Below the pieces are notes generated by a model. That model was not told the DNA's origin and made no database searches. It saw only the letters and a program-made list of their open reading frames with translations. Made by a program: the position numbers and the translations under genes. A stretch of 26,166 bases of DNA from Apostichopus californicus (Eukaryota; Echinodermata; Holothuroidea; Aspidochirotida; Stichopodidae). The stretch lies in assembly GCA_020650975.1 (NCBI GenBank), contig JAIPMN010042494.1, forward strand, positions 1-26,166. The letters are read 5' to 3'. Positions 11,601-19,772 of the stretch are shown here, piece after piece (positions within the stretch are counted from its first letter, which is position 1; each line of letters starts with the position of its first letter).

Positions 11601-12737
11601 AGTAAAGTACAGGTATTGTTGGGTGTGATAATTCTGCCGGCCATTTAAGTCAGTGGGTGATGACTTTTTGGCGACTTTCTTTCCAACTTCCAGTGAAAAC
11701 GGTGGAAGTCTCTCATGGCAAGCATCGAAAGTCGAAGAAGTTATGGCTAAACTGGGTAAGAACGCTGGCATTTTCTTTTCCCTCAAACTGGAAGAACACG
11801 CAAAAGTAGGGAGATGCTGGAGCTCTCGGGATGTGGTGAGCCACAGCTGTGGTCAAAATCATCAGGATCCGCCCCACATTTGTAGCTTGCTAGGAAACTA
11901 AAAGTTTATGAAGGTGCTTTACTAGAGATCCCCCAGCTCAATATGGTGTTTGGCAGATGTTGAGAAGTGTCCACTTTACAAACAATCAATAATCTCATGG
12001 AAAAAGTATCTGAACTGGTAAAATTAAAAAATGCCATTTGCATTGATTCTGCTACTATTTTTTATTGCAAATGTTGACACTTAACTTCAATGAAGATGTT
12101 GTGCATTTGACAAGTCATGTTACTTTACAACGAATTTGATACTTTCCCAATAATTATGCAAGAAGAACACAATCAACAGTTCTTTCAGTGCATAGCGGAG
12201 AAAGATGGCAATCACACATAAGAACACAAGCAGACAGTACCTTCAGTGCATAGTGGAGTAGAAGGGCATTAGCACATAGGAATTGACTGTAGACATGTAT
12301 TTTTTTCTAAGGGCTACAACACAATTGATTGTCCGATTAGTAAGTTTCTTTTAAATCCGGCAAATCTGGCCGGATTAGAAAATGATCTGGCCAGATGTTG
12401 GATTTGAAAAATTTCCTTCAATTCGACCGAATTTAAATGCAGTGCATCCCCTAGATAAAATGGCTGATACTGATACTGTGCAATATGTTGAGTGGTTCCC
12501 ATGAAAATTGATGTTTTGATCCTACTTTATATTTACCTTTATTAATGTAATTATGAAAAAGCCTTACGTCACGAGAATGTTTATTTTATGACACCCACCT
12601 AGATTGGACAATTCCAAAATTAAAGATAAAATCTTTTTTTGTCAGGTTCATACCTACCAGAATTGGAGATAAATGGAGGAACAGTGCAGACTCACAGAAC
12701 CAGAAGTGAACCAATGTCAGTAACATCAAAGTTGTGA
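2478..12737 (+). CDS. GNPAT: Dihydroxyacetone-phosphate acyltransferase, 3' part (eight exons)
   Basis: GNPAT acylates dihydroxyacetone phosphate at sn-1 in the peroxisome lumen, the first step of ether-lipid and plasmalogen synthesis, and works beside AGPS. Exons are 2478-2698, 4537-4809, 5863-5942, 7317-7463, 8588-8696, 10870-10963, 11694-11755 and 12646-12737. All introns are GT/AG, and the phases fit at every junction, giving 358 codons plus TGA. Colinear similarity to vertebrate GNPAT, recalled from memory, includes the RP...WLK...WP stretch in exon 1, an AYRN-like MYRN in exon 2, EFVFKP for EFIFLP in exon 3, and the F..F..KMVEPFLQGY region in exon 4. The protein ends in SKL, a PTS1. The acyltransferase catalytic HX4D domain is encoded upstream and is missing here. 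GPAM, the mitochondrial relative, was considered, but the WP and MYRN blocks and the PTS1 favour GNPAT. Confidence 0.9.
3853..3997 (+). mobile_element. SINE body copy (no tRNA-like head)
   Basis: After a G-run, the sequence beginning ACAAGCCTGATC and CTGCAGGTTAGC and ending near GTAAGGGTAAGAAGAC closely matches the 3' part of the element at 10160-10282, which has a tRNA-like head. This copy lacks the head and is probably 5' truncated. Similarity is seen by eye over about 130 bases with small indels. Confidence 0.7.
4183..4490. repeat. ~103-bp tandem repeat, three copies
   Basis: The landmark AGTAATTTGGATAGCTGAC occurs at about 4191, 4294 and 4392, so the periods are 103 and 98. Copy 3 lacks a few bases of its start and diverges after ATTTTA. 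It lies within a GNPAT intron. Confidence 0.9.
4537..4809 (+). CDS. GNPAT: GNPAT exon 2 of 8 in window
   Basis: The acceptor is ttttcccctt ccaaag and the donor is TTTG/GTAGGT. The exon enters in phase 1 and leaves in phase 1, encoding about 91 residues. The stretch with LDEVMSLAVVPMGIAMYRN corresponds to the vertebrate VDGLMLQHITLLMCSAYRN region. Joining it to the preceding WP restores the WPGEYSVQTLVTSHL context without a stop. Confidence 0.88.
4810..5862 (+). other. GNPAT intron dominated by a 26-bp array
   Basis: Intron of 1,053 bases; most of it is the 26-bp tandem array. About 150 unique bases flank the array on each side, with no other feature seen. Confidence 0.8.
4976..5695. repeat. 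26-bp tandem array (GATATC-containing)
   Basis: About 25 copies of a 26-bp unit, CTACTGATATCATTGGATGA plus TCTCAT, with variants ATACCATGGG, CTGATC and TTGTGATATC. Each unit carries the palindrome TGATATCA and the near-palindrome GATGATCTCATC, so both strands look alike. Degenerate copies are clearest after about 5350. Confidence 0.93.
5863..5942 (+). CDS. GNPAT: GNPAT exon 3 of 8 in window
   Basis: This 80-base exon lies between acceptor ccatgttcacag and donor ACC/GTGAGT. It enters in phase 1 and ends in phase 0. It encodes FLIRVFQKEFVFKPSVTET, matching the vertebrate FLRDVFADEFIFLPGNTLK block. Reading past the donor stays open to 6104, but that extension has no family similarity. Confidence 0.85.
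5943..7316 (+). other. GNPAT intron with one mobile element
   Basis: Intron of 1,374 bases containing the inverted-repeat element at 6352-6671. The remainder is AT-rich unique sequence with no other recognisable feature. Confidence 0.75.
6352..6671. mobile_element. Non-autonomous DNA transposon, 320 bp, 9-bp target duplication
   Basis: GGTCATTTC is repeated exactly at 6343-6351 and 6672-6680. The left end (AAGGGCGTAGGAA) and the inverted right end (AGTGGCGTAGGAA) form terminal inverted repeats. Two G/C hairpins lie inside, at 6368-6395 and 6408-6439. There is no coding capacity. An 8-9 bp duplication fits hAT-like elements, but the superfamily is an inference. A partial internal end copy (GCTACGC near 6440) suggests a fold-back or nested structure. 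Confidence 0.8.
7317..7463 (+). CDS. GNPAT: GNPAT exon 4 of 8 in window
   Basis: The exon has 49 whole codons, phase 0 at both ends, with acceptor gttgcataattcag and donor TAT/GTAAGT. It encodes EFAATLKKLESCTFIQV and, near the end, SKMVEPFLQGYY. This matches the vertebrate DFEEGCYLLCKSEAIQV ... GLFKPFVESYQ segment. Confidence 0.87.
7464..8587 (+). other. GNPAT intron, nothing recognised
   Basis: Intron of 1,124 bases, AT-rich and apparently unique. The open stretch 7637-7858 on the plus strand has no flanking acceptor that fits the gene's phase and no recognised similarity. No repeat or RNA gene was seen. Confidence 0.7.
8588..8696 (+). CDS. GNPAT: GNPAT exon 5 of 8 in window
   Basis: Acceptor cctttatttcag and donor AATG/GTGAGT bound 109 bases, phase 0 in and phase 1 out. 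It encodes MVCQYLVQTKWNPDND followed by a helix-like segment ending QALIAQKFMN. It corresponds to vertebrate ICKYLLSEEEDHF...KFTSQLLDQG. Confidence 0.82.
8745..9480. repeat. CTGT-rich minisatellite (~30-bp units)
   Basis: Repeated blocks of TGTTCATCTGTCTGTCTGTT and TATCTGTTGTTG, with units about 28-34 bp long made of CTGT, CATC and TGTTGTTG subunits. All three plus-strand frames stay open for long stretches because the units lack in-frame stops, giving spurious His-Leu-Ser-Val-Cys-type proteins. It is intronic. Confidence 0.93.
9562..9860. repeat. 98-bp tandem repeat, three copies
   Basis: CTGGTTGTAGG or its variant CTGGCTGTAGG occurs at 9581, 9679 and 9777, spaced exactly 98 bases. The shared following blocks include AAGAGGTAATGCT, GATGGTGATGTTCA and ATTCTTGATGTAGA. 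Divergence between copies is low. Confidence 0.9.
10050..10282 (+). mobile_element. tRNA-derived SINE
   Basis: A tRNA-like head has an A-box-like TGATCAAATGGG (10060-10071) and a B-box-like GGTTACAGTCC (10104-10114), about 33 bases apart. TGTCCTTGGCCAAGG and TACTTTATCACGAGGACC follow, typical of many marine-invertebrate SINEs. Then come a G-run and the body shared with 3853-3997. The right end near 10282 is set by where similarity to the other copy stops. Degeneration of the boxes suggests an old, inactive copy. Confidence 0.72.
10870..10963 (+). CDS. GNPAT: GNPAT exon 6 of 8 in window
   Basis: Acceptor ccttcttattacag and donor AAAAG/GTATGT bound 94 bases, phase 1 in and phase 2 out. The residues LSLNLIGNALTSLVAMDYI match vertebrate LSSDVQKNALAACVRLGVV, near the C-terminus of GNPAT. 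Confidence 0.85.
10964..11693 (+). other. GNPAT intron with a ~139-bp direct repeat
   Basis: Intron of 730 bases. The middle is the two-copy repeat at 11118-11402. The rest is AT-rich unique sequence, with an ATA/TAA-rich patch near 11469-11490. Confidence 0.75.
11118..11402. repeat. Diverged ~139-bp tandem duplication
   Basis: CATCGGCTCC occurs at 11140 and 11277, and CTTCATATGAAC at 11220 and 11361, giving spacings of 137 and 141. The blocks CAGTGCTGGC/TAGTGCTGGC and GGGTGACATTCA are shared. The middle of the unit has diverged strongly. Confidence 0.85.
11694..11755 (+). CDS. GNPAT: GNPAT exon 7 of 8 in window
   Basis: This 62-base exon follows acceptor ctttccaacttccag and carries the strong donor CTGG/GTAAGA. 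It encodes ENGGSLSWQASKVEEVMAKL, where KVEEVMAKL resembles the KLEEML segment close to the end of vertebrate GNPAT. If the donor is not used, the frame stays open to a TAA at 11899-11901, giving a different tail without a PTS1. Confidence 0.8.
11756..12645 (+). other. Last GNPAT intron
   Basis: Intron of 890 bases from GTAAGA to a polypyrimidine acceptor. The first 146 bases continue the exon 7 reading frame to a TAA at 11899-11901. A weak direct repeat (TTCAGTGCATAG, 12184 and 12242) lies inside. No other feature was seen. Confidence 0.75.
12646..12737 (+). CDS. GNPAT: GNPAT terminal exon with PTS1 (SKL)
   Basis: Acceptor atctttttttgtcag precedes 92 bases that accept the phase-1 junction of exon 7. 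They encode GSYLPELEINGG..., about 30 residues ending MSVTSKL and then TGA (12735-12737). SKL is the archetypal type 1 peroxisomal import signal, and vertebrate GNPAT ends in AKL. Correct phase, a good polypyrimidine tract and a PTS1 at the stop together make a chance match unlikely. Confidence 0.85.
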
Positions 12738-15296
12738 CATGTTTTGTAGAAGAAGATATGCAATTGTTGTTGGTAGGCAATTGTTGAAGGATTTTGTAAC
12801 TGATTGGTAGCCTAACACACTTAATGATATGAATCAAATTCAGCCTAACCATCATATGAATGCAAGAAGATTGGCAAGGCCATAATTAAAATTGAGAAAT
12901 AGGTATACAATTTGTTTTACAAATTGAAGCAGAAATGGAGTAATTTCATAGCCTGTGTGTAGTCTTACACTGTGGTAGCATTCAGCCAGTTTCAAGGATC
13001 ATGCTCGGAAGCAGAATTTTAGTTTGATTACAATAGTAGGAATACAATGCTATATTTCATCTTCCATAAGTTTCCTTCACTAGAATTCCAAAATCCTCTT
13101 CGTTTGAAGACAAATCCACAAGGTAGCGACTGAAGTAAAAGTAGCTTTGCTAAATTACGAGAATCAAGTCACTTAAAATCTGTTAGGAATCTTGGAACGT
13201 CTATGGGCCATAACAAGCAATACTATATTCTTGTCCTCCTCCAATAATAAGCGGCAATATTGTCAATTACTTTTAGTATGAAAACAAACTACAGACAACT
13301 GTGACACGAAAATTGTTCCAATCAGATCCTGAATACTCCTTTAAATATCATGTGTATATGATTAATAAGTGGCCATGAGTCACAACGATTCTGATTTTGG
13401 CATTATGCAAGAGACAACATTTTATTTTTAAGTTTAGCTTGCAGCTTATCTGGGTTCTTTTCCAGAACTTTATATTGTTTTTCTTAAATGTAATTTTGTT
13501 CAAGGTTTTGGCATCAAACTTCTTTATTAAAGCTTAATGGCTTTGTGAATAGTACATTGAACCTCTCAGAAGTGTCATGTGCAACTATTTTGATGATAAA
13601 TATCAGAAAAACCTAGATTTATTGTTCCCCCAAAAAATCTAATACCTATTCTGTTCTTTTTTTTGTTAGAAATCCAAACCAGGAGATTTGAAAATTTATA
13701 AGACTTTCATTCTATTGCTCAGCATGGAGTAAAATGATTTTAATATCTCTCTCAAATCTTAAGCTGTACCTCAGTCTGATATGCTTGTGTTTATGAATAA
13801 TAAATATCAAGGTAATGAAAAGAGATCAAAGAAGTACAAGATCAAAAAATTGTAGACACAAGGATTGAAATACTTTTTTCCTCCAAATCCAAGGAAGGAA
13901 TCTTCTATCAGTATTTATGGGAGAACTTTCTTCAGGAGTTGGTGAGAATTAAATAGGTATTATAGTTGAGACTCAATATGTCAAAGTGCCGGAAAGGATG
14001 TTGACCTTTCTAATTGCGGATACTTGTTATATCCTCAAATTTACTTGGTTTTACTGAAATCGTCTTTTACACATGTTAACCGTAGACTAATTTCCACCAT
14101 ATTCATTTCAGGTATTTTTGCAATGATCCTTAAAAAAAAATGAAATCTGTCTACCTTCATGTTTATAAAGGTGCAATTAACCAGTAGATATTCTCCACAG
14201 TTTTAATGACAATAAACAAAAATCAGCCTTCATGTTGTATGTTCAAAGTAGGATATGTTAATATAGATATATCCATTAATAAAAGTGTGCTAGCCCCAGG
14301 TTGAGGGTTGAAGTTAAAAATCTGTTGTGACATACATATAAGAAACAAAGTAAATTCAGGAGTATTTAGATGGCAAAACAAATGGAGACTGCAAGAACCA
14401 CTAGTCTGGACTAGGTAAATTTCAATTTCATCAGCATATAGCTAGAATGCTAGAAGTCTTTCCAGACTACTTTACTGGAGCATTTGGCCCCGACACATTA
14501 TTCTCAAACCACTCAATTAGCCACATCTTCGTCCGCAAGTAACGATGGATAGTCCTTGTTCGTGAAGAATATATGCGAAGGGAATGAATTAATTTGTTCA
14601 TGGAAACGCGTTCTCTATCCGATTATACCCTTTATACATTTAATCGTAAACTGCTTGAATAACGTGCTAAGACTTATCGTTTAATTACTAGATGATAATT
14701 CTCGCAGAGCAAATTTGCTTTGAGATTAGCAGTATGATGTGGCTGTTACAGTTTTGTGCATATTATCTGACCATTATTGGACTTACTAGCATAATGTGGG
14801 CATGCAAACTGATGCCCGTGGGATGTGATGAAGAATGGAACATGAATATGCATACATTACAAAAACTCAAAATATCAAAAAGAAGAAGAAGAAGGAACAC
14901 GTTTTTTTGTCATTAATCTCTCTTGAATCTGTAAGTTATACATCTGGAACATTAAAAATTACTTTCAAATAACAAGACGAAGTTTGATTGAGTTTAACTG
15001 AACAGTTAGGTTCTGGTTCTTTGGGAAATTAAGTCCATTGTGGTTTTTCTTTTACGATTTGATGTACTAAACAACTCACGTTTTCTACAGTAACTCCTAA
15101 CATATTCTCTGATTTGTTTATAAAAGTCATTAGTGTGCGCTTCATATTGTAGTACGCTAAAACTACAAAGAGTCCTCGAAGCCTTTGCCCAGATGTCGTG
15201 CACCAGTAAAATTCTTGTTGAAGGTTGATCGGTATTGGCCATTATTTGACTTCCTAGCATAGTTTAGGGAAGAAGTGATAAACATTGTATTTCAAC
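12738..15296. other. GNPAT 3' flank and intergenic DNA
   Basis: AT-rich sequence downstream of the GNPAT stop. Possible poly(A) signals AATAAA occur at 13799-13804 and near 14213 and 14279, but the true 3' end cannot be chosen. Open stretches at 14692-14916 (+) and 15006-15260 (-) have no recognised similarity or splice context and are not called. Confidence 0.6.
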
Positions 15297-15440
15297 GCAG
15301 TATACCTGTATAGCTGTACGCAGTATAGCTGCGTACAGCTATACGCAGTATACGCTGTACGCAGTATACGCTGTATACAGCTATACGCAGTATACGCTGT
15401 ACGCAGTATACGCTGTATACAGCTATACGCTGTACGCAGA
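15297..15440. repeat. Palindrome-dense 42-bp tandem array
   Basis: Units built from GTATAC, CTGTATACAG, TACGCAGTATACGCTGTA and AGCTATACGC repeat with a 42-bp period (CTATACGCAG at 15339 and 15381), preceded by a degenerate copy. Many self-complementary segments could form hairpins or a cruciform. The 42-bp period equals 14 codons, so one frame stays open without being coding. Confidence 0.88.
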
Positions 15441-15843
15441 GCTCAAACAACATACTACTGGCTAACATACCTTTAAGCTACCTTTGCATTGCAGTGTTAC
15501 TTCTACAGTGTTCTGAGCAAGCAATGCAGTATTTACTCATAGTGGTGGAACTTTGAACCTAACAAAGAGATTAACATAGTCACAACAAATTTGGGTATTC
15601 CAATTTCTAGAGTTTTCTTTTATTTTGTGTCCCACAAATTTAATGTAATGAATTCATTGTTTCATTTGCAATTGTTGACATTTGTGTCTTTATTTGATCA
15701 TTCCTGGTGCAATTTCTTTTAATTTTCTAATTTAAATCTCATTTCAGAAACCTTCATTTTCCTTTAAACTGTTCGGCAAGGTTACCAAAGAACTGTGACT
15801 AAATGAGAAAGAATTTTTTTTTAATGTAAACGTAGGATAAACT

Positions 15844-16938
15844 AAAATTAAAAGTGAATTATTGAGTAATACAGAAGGAAAAAAATATGGTGGTGGATGG
15901 AGAATGAAAAAGTCAAAGTTAACGATTAGGATGTTGAAACAATGACAGAATATAAACAGATATTGTCTCTGTGAGATTAAAAACACATTAAGTCATGGAG
16001 ACGGGATATTTACAGATATGATTGGCTTAAATTGCAATGAAACTATTACATATGACGCGTCAATTATCCTAAAGGAATGTATACTAAAAGGTTAACCAAA
16101 AAACTGAATAATGTTAGACAAAATGAGGAAAAGATGATTTTAATCTAAACGTATAATGTTTTAAAGCATATGATGTGATCAGATTAACATCCAAGTACAT
16201 TTATGATAAATTATGCTGATCGAGTTGCAGCTTCTGACAAGCAAGAGTCTGGTCTTAACTTTAAGAAAAACTCAAAATTAAAAGTGAATTGTTGAGTAAT
16301 ACAGAAGGGAAAAAATATGGTGGTGGATGGAGAATGAAATAGTCAAAGTTAACGATTAGGATGTTGAAACAAGGACAGAATATAAACAGATATTGTCTCT
16401 GTGAGAGTAAACACATTAAGTCATGGATATGGGATATTTACAGATATGATTGGCTTAAATTGCAAGGAAACTGTTACATATGACGCGTCAATTATCTTAA
16501 AGGAATGTATACTCAAAGGTTAGCAAAAAAAATGAAAAATGTTAGACAAAATGAGGAAAAGATTATATTCAAGTAAACGTATAACGTTTTAAAGCATATG
16601 ATGTGATCAGATTAATATCCAAGTACATTTATGATAAATTATGCTGATCGAGTTACAGCTTCTGACAAGCAAGAGTCTGGTCTTAACTTTAGGAAAACTC
16701 AAAATTAAAAGTGAATTATTGAGTAATACAGAAGGGAAAAAATATGGTGGTGGATGGAGAATGAAATAGTCAAAGTTAACGATTAGGATGTTGAAACAAG
16801 GACAGAATATAAACAGATATTTTCTCTGTGAGACTAAACACATTAAGTCATGGAGATGGGATATTTACAGATATGATTGGCTTAAATTGCAAGGAAACTA
16901 TTACATATGACGTGTAAATTATATTGAAGGAATGTATA
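15844..16938. repeat. ~428-bp tandem triplication
   Basis: AAAATTAAAAGTGAATT begins copies at 15844, 16274 and 16701, with periods of 430 and 427. Copies 1 and 2 are complete. Copy 3 ends after about 235 bases near AAGGAATGTATA. Identity by eye is above 90%, implying recent origin. No coding capacity was recognised; the short minus-strand open frames recur only because the DNA is repeated. Confidence 0.92.
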
Positions 16939-17344
16939 TTTTTTAATATTTATTCAACGTGATGAAAGCTATGATGGGATATTTACATGACATAAACATC
17001 TGTTTAATAAATTATGCTCTTAAAAACTGCTCAGAGAATAATCACAGTAATTTTCACTTGTTGTTGTCTTTTGTTCTTTCTTCCCTGTATCTTAACTATT
17101 GGACATTGAGTTGGTACATTTTGGATGCTACTCTATCGATCCTAAAATCACGTACAAGTGCAGCTCATTATGTTGAATAAACCACTTTTAGTTTAATTAA
17201 TGTACAATTCCTAGAATTTCTTGGGGGTAGACATCAGATTTTTGTAGTGGTTTTAATCCAAATGTGAGAAAATATCTAGGAAATGAGTATGGTTTGTTCA
17301 GAACCAATTTGAATCACTCATTTCTCACTTACAGTGGAAAAGAA
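16939..17344. other. Intergenic spacer, nothing recognised
   Basis: About 400 bases of AT-rich sequence between two tandem arrays. A plus-strand open stretch (16959-17180) ends at TAA and shows no family similarity or splice sites of note. Confidence 0.55.
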
Positions 17345-18128
17345 TTGGTCAATCGGCTTCCCATGATATGTAGTGCATGGTAGGATTTTCAAAATTAGCA
17401 AAAACTGAATAATGTGGTTTGATCAAGAAGCTTCCGATGCTATGGAGTGCATGGTAGGATTTGTAAAATTATGAGAAATAATAATATGGTTTGATCAATC
17501 GGCTTCCTATGCTATGTAGTGCATGGTAGGTTTTGTAAAATTAGCAAAAACTAAATAATGTGGTTTGATCAATCGGCTTCCTATGATATGTAGTGCATGG
17601 TAGGTTTTGTAAAATTATCAAAAACTAAATAATGTGGTTTGATCAATCGGCTTCGTATGATATGTAGTGCATGGTAGGTTTTTGTAAAATTATCAAAAAC
17701 TGAATAATGTGGTTTGATCAATCGGCTTCCTATGATATGTAGTGCATGGTAGGTTTTGTAAAATTATCAAAAACTAAATAATGTGGTTTGATCAATCGGC
17801 TTCCTATGATATGTAGTGCATGGTAGGTTTTTGTAAAATTATCAAAAACTGAATAATGTGGTTTGATCAATCGGCTTTCTATGATATGCAGTGCATGGTA
17901 GGTTTTGTAAAATTATCCAAACTTGAGTAATGTGATTTGATCAATCGGCTTCCTGGTAGGATTTGTAAAATTATGAGAAATAATAACGTGGTTTGATCAA
18001 TCGGCTTTCTATGATATGTAGTGCATGGTAGGATTTGTAAAATTATCAAAAACTGAATAATGTGGTTTGATCAATCGGCTTCCTATGCTATGTAGTGCAT
18101 GGTAGGATTTGTACAATTATCGAAACTG
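17345..18128. repeat. ~74-bp tandem array, about 11 copies
   Basis: The unit is TGGTTTGATCAATCGGCTTC, CTATGATATGTAGTGCATGG, TAGGTTTTGTAAAATTATC, AAAAACTGAATAATG, with copies 70-76 bp long. The central copies (about 17520-17880) are nearly identical and the outer ones diverge. One central copy near 17946 lacks the ATGATATGTAGTGCATG segment. Confidence 0.93.
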
Positions 18129-19634
18129 AAAAATGTGTTTTGTTTTTTTCAATATACTTTCTTCTTTCTTGTTGTTGTAGCAAATGCACTTGAAATTTTC
18201 ACATAATTTTTACAATGAGATAAATAAAATAAAAAACTCATGTCCTTTCTGAAGTATATTACTATTAAGAAAATATAAGAATAGCAAAAAAAATACAATA
18301 AAAAGAACAAAACCTTGACATCGATAACACTTTGCTACATTAACAATACCAAAACTGTTAAAGTAACATCAGGTAACAAAAATGTGGTTTGATATGCTAT
18401 GCTAACTAGTACATGGTAGATTAGGTAATATTATCAAAAGCTGGCAACAAAAGGAAAACAGCAGTTTTAATTCATGCTTGAAAAAACAATAAAACGGGTT
18501 AGATATTTAAGTAATCAAGTAATTATGCAATCTTGGGAAAACATATATACAATCGACTGTCATTTAAACTTAGAGTAGGCTACATAATGTTCTTTAGATA
18601 TGTTCAAGTGACATATTAATGATAGGTCAGTAATATTCGAGTAACATTTTCCTTTTTTATCTCCTTGTCATTCTTACTGCCTCGAATTTTGAGTTCTTTC
18701 TATGAAACTTGAGAGATAAATAACTAGGATTGACTTAGGATTATGTATCAATTAAATCACCAGAGAGAGAGATCAGATGTTAGGTCGGGTTAAATACAGG
18801 TCGGGTTAAATACATAGTACATGTTAGAACAGTGGATAATATTATACTTAAAAAGAAGGGGGAAAGAGTCATCTTCCACTGCTGAGTTCAAACTTAGACT
18901 TTCCATCACTGGGTGATGACAACCATACCCTCTTAAAATACGGACGTTGATTTTTCACTTGATGGATTGTATTATATTAATTATAGATCATGTTTGAAGC
19001 AAAAACATATATGCGTTCTTTGTACCACGTACATAGTTTTGCAAAATATTCAAATAATTCCCGTATTAATTATGTTTTGTTATTTACAGTTTTGTAGGCT
19101 TCTTTAAAGAACTCGACCTATCAAAAATAAAAAAAATGGTAAATGTATTAACCATATTTAGGCATCTAACAGCAATCGTTTCGTTTGCTGCTATTAAGCA
19201 ATTGTTTTTATCTATAATATGGTAACTAATTCATGCGGTATATTTTGACTGTCAACATGCACATGCATGAGTCAAAGTGCAGTAATTGCCACACACTTAT
19301 AAGTGATCTTATAACTTCCATGTCATACACAGTCTTAAGTTGCAGCTAACTTTGAGTTGTAATTTTATGTCATTCTGACCAAACGGTTTGCAACTTCGTT
19401 TACAAAGACATGTGGTTAAGTACCTCACTGCTCGTAAGTCATGGACTTATGGCACTGTTGCTTCGTTAATGTCATCCCCATCCCGCCTCTCCCCCCTCCC
19501 CCTCCCCCCCCCCATATTGTTATGCACCAAAGGAACATAACCTTTTTTTTAAAGATCTTTCTTCTAAATGATCGTGTTCTGTTCCACTAAATACTGATGA
19601 TTCAACACAAAATAACAATTTTAAGTGTGGTAAC
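18129..19634. other. Intergenic DNA and 3' flank of GABBR2-like gene
   Basis: AT-rich sequence. It includes an isolated diverged copy of the 74-bp unit (18378-18442), a short direct repeat of GGTCGGGTTAAATACA near 18784-18812, and a C-rich run at 19475-19514. No coding region was recognised, and no convincing minus-strand poly(A) signal was seen next to the stop at 19635. Confidence 0.6.
18378..18442. repeat. Isolated diverged copy of the 74-bp unit
   Basis: AATGTGGTTTGATATGCTAT, then TAGTACATGGTAGAT and AATATTATCAAAAGCTG, follow the order of the 74-bp array unit 250 bases to the left, minus the CAATCGGCTTC block. Confidence 0.7.
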
Positions 19635-19772
19635 TTATTTATCTGTAGGGGCAACACCGCCCTCTATTTCAGACTCGTAATTGTCGTCGTCACAGAAGGC
19701 GCAATGGAGGGCGCCACACCAGAAACCACAACCAGGCTGTGCTTGATCCCGTCCCGTTTCTTTCTTTTTCAA
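19635..19772 (-). CDS. GABBR2: GABBR2-like terminal exon with cysteine-containing tail
   Basis: Acceptor catcattttatacag leads into TTG AAA AAG AAA GAA. In the phase set by the previous exon the frame is open for 45 residues to TAA at 19635-19637. LKKKETGRDQ completes the last heptad. After that comes CGFWCGALHCAFC, a C-x3-C-x4-C-x2-C cluster, and an acidic tail ending GGVAPTDK. No homology to the vertebrate tail was recognised beyond the coil. The total cytoplasmic tail, about 90 residues, is about half the vertebrate length. Frame continuity and the coil support the call, but a different last exon is possible. Confidence 0.6.
   Translation of the reverse strand: MKKKETGRDQAQPGCGFWCGALHCAFCDDDNYESEIEGGVAPTDK

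Noticed and set aside
14692..15260. Open frames 14692-14916 (+) and 15006-15260 (-) as possible small genes
   Set aside because: Both are under 90 codons with no recognised motif and no supporting splice or repeat context, as expected by chance in this length of DNA.
15285..15476. Tyr/Val/Cys-rich repeat protein
   Set aside because: The 42-bp repeat is a multiple of three, so one frame stays open automatically.
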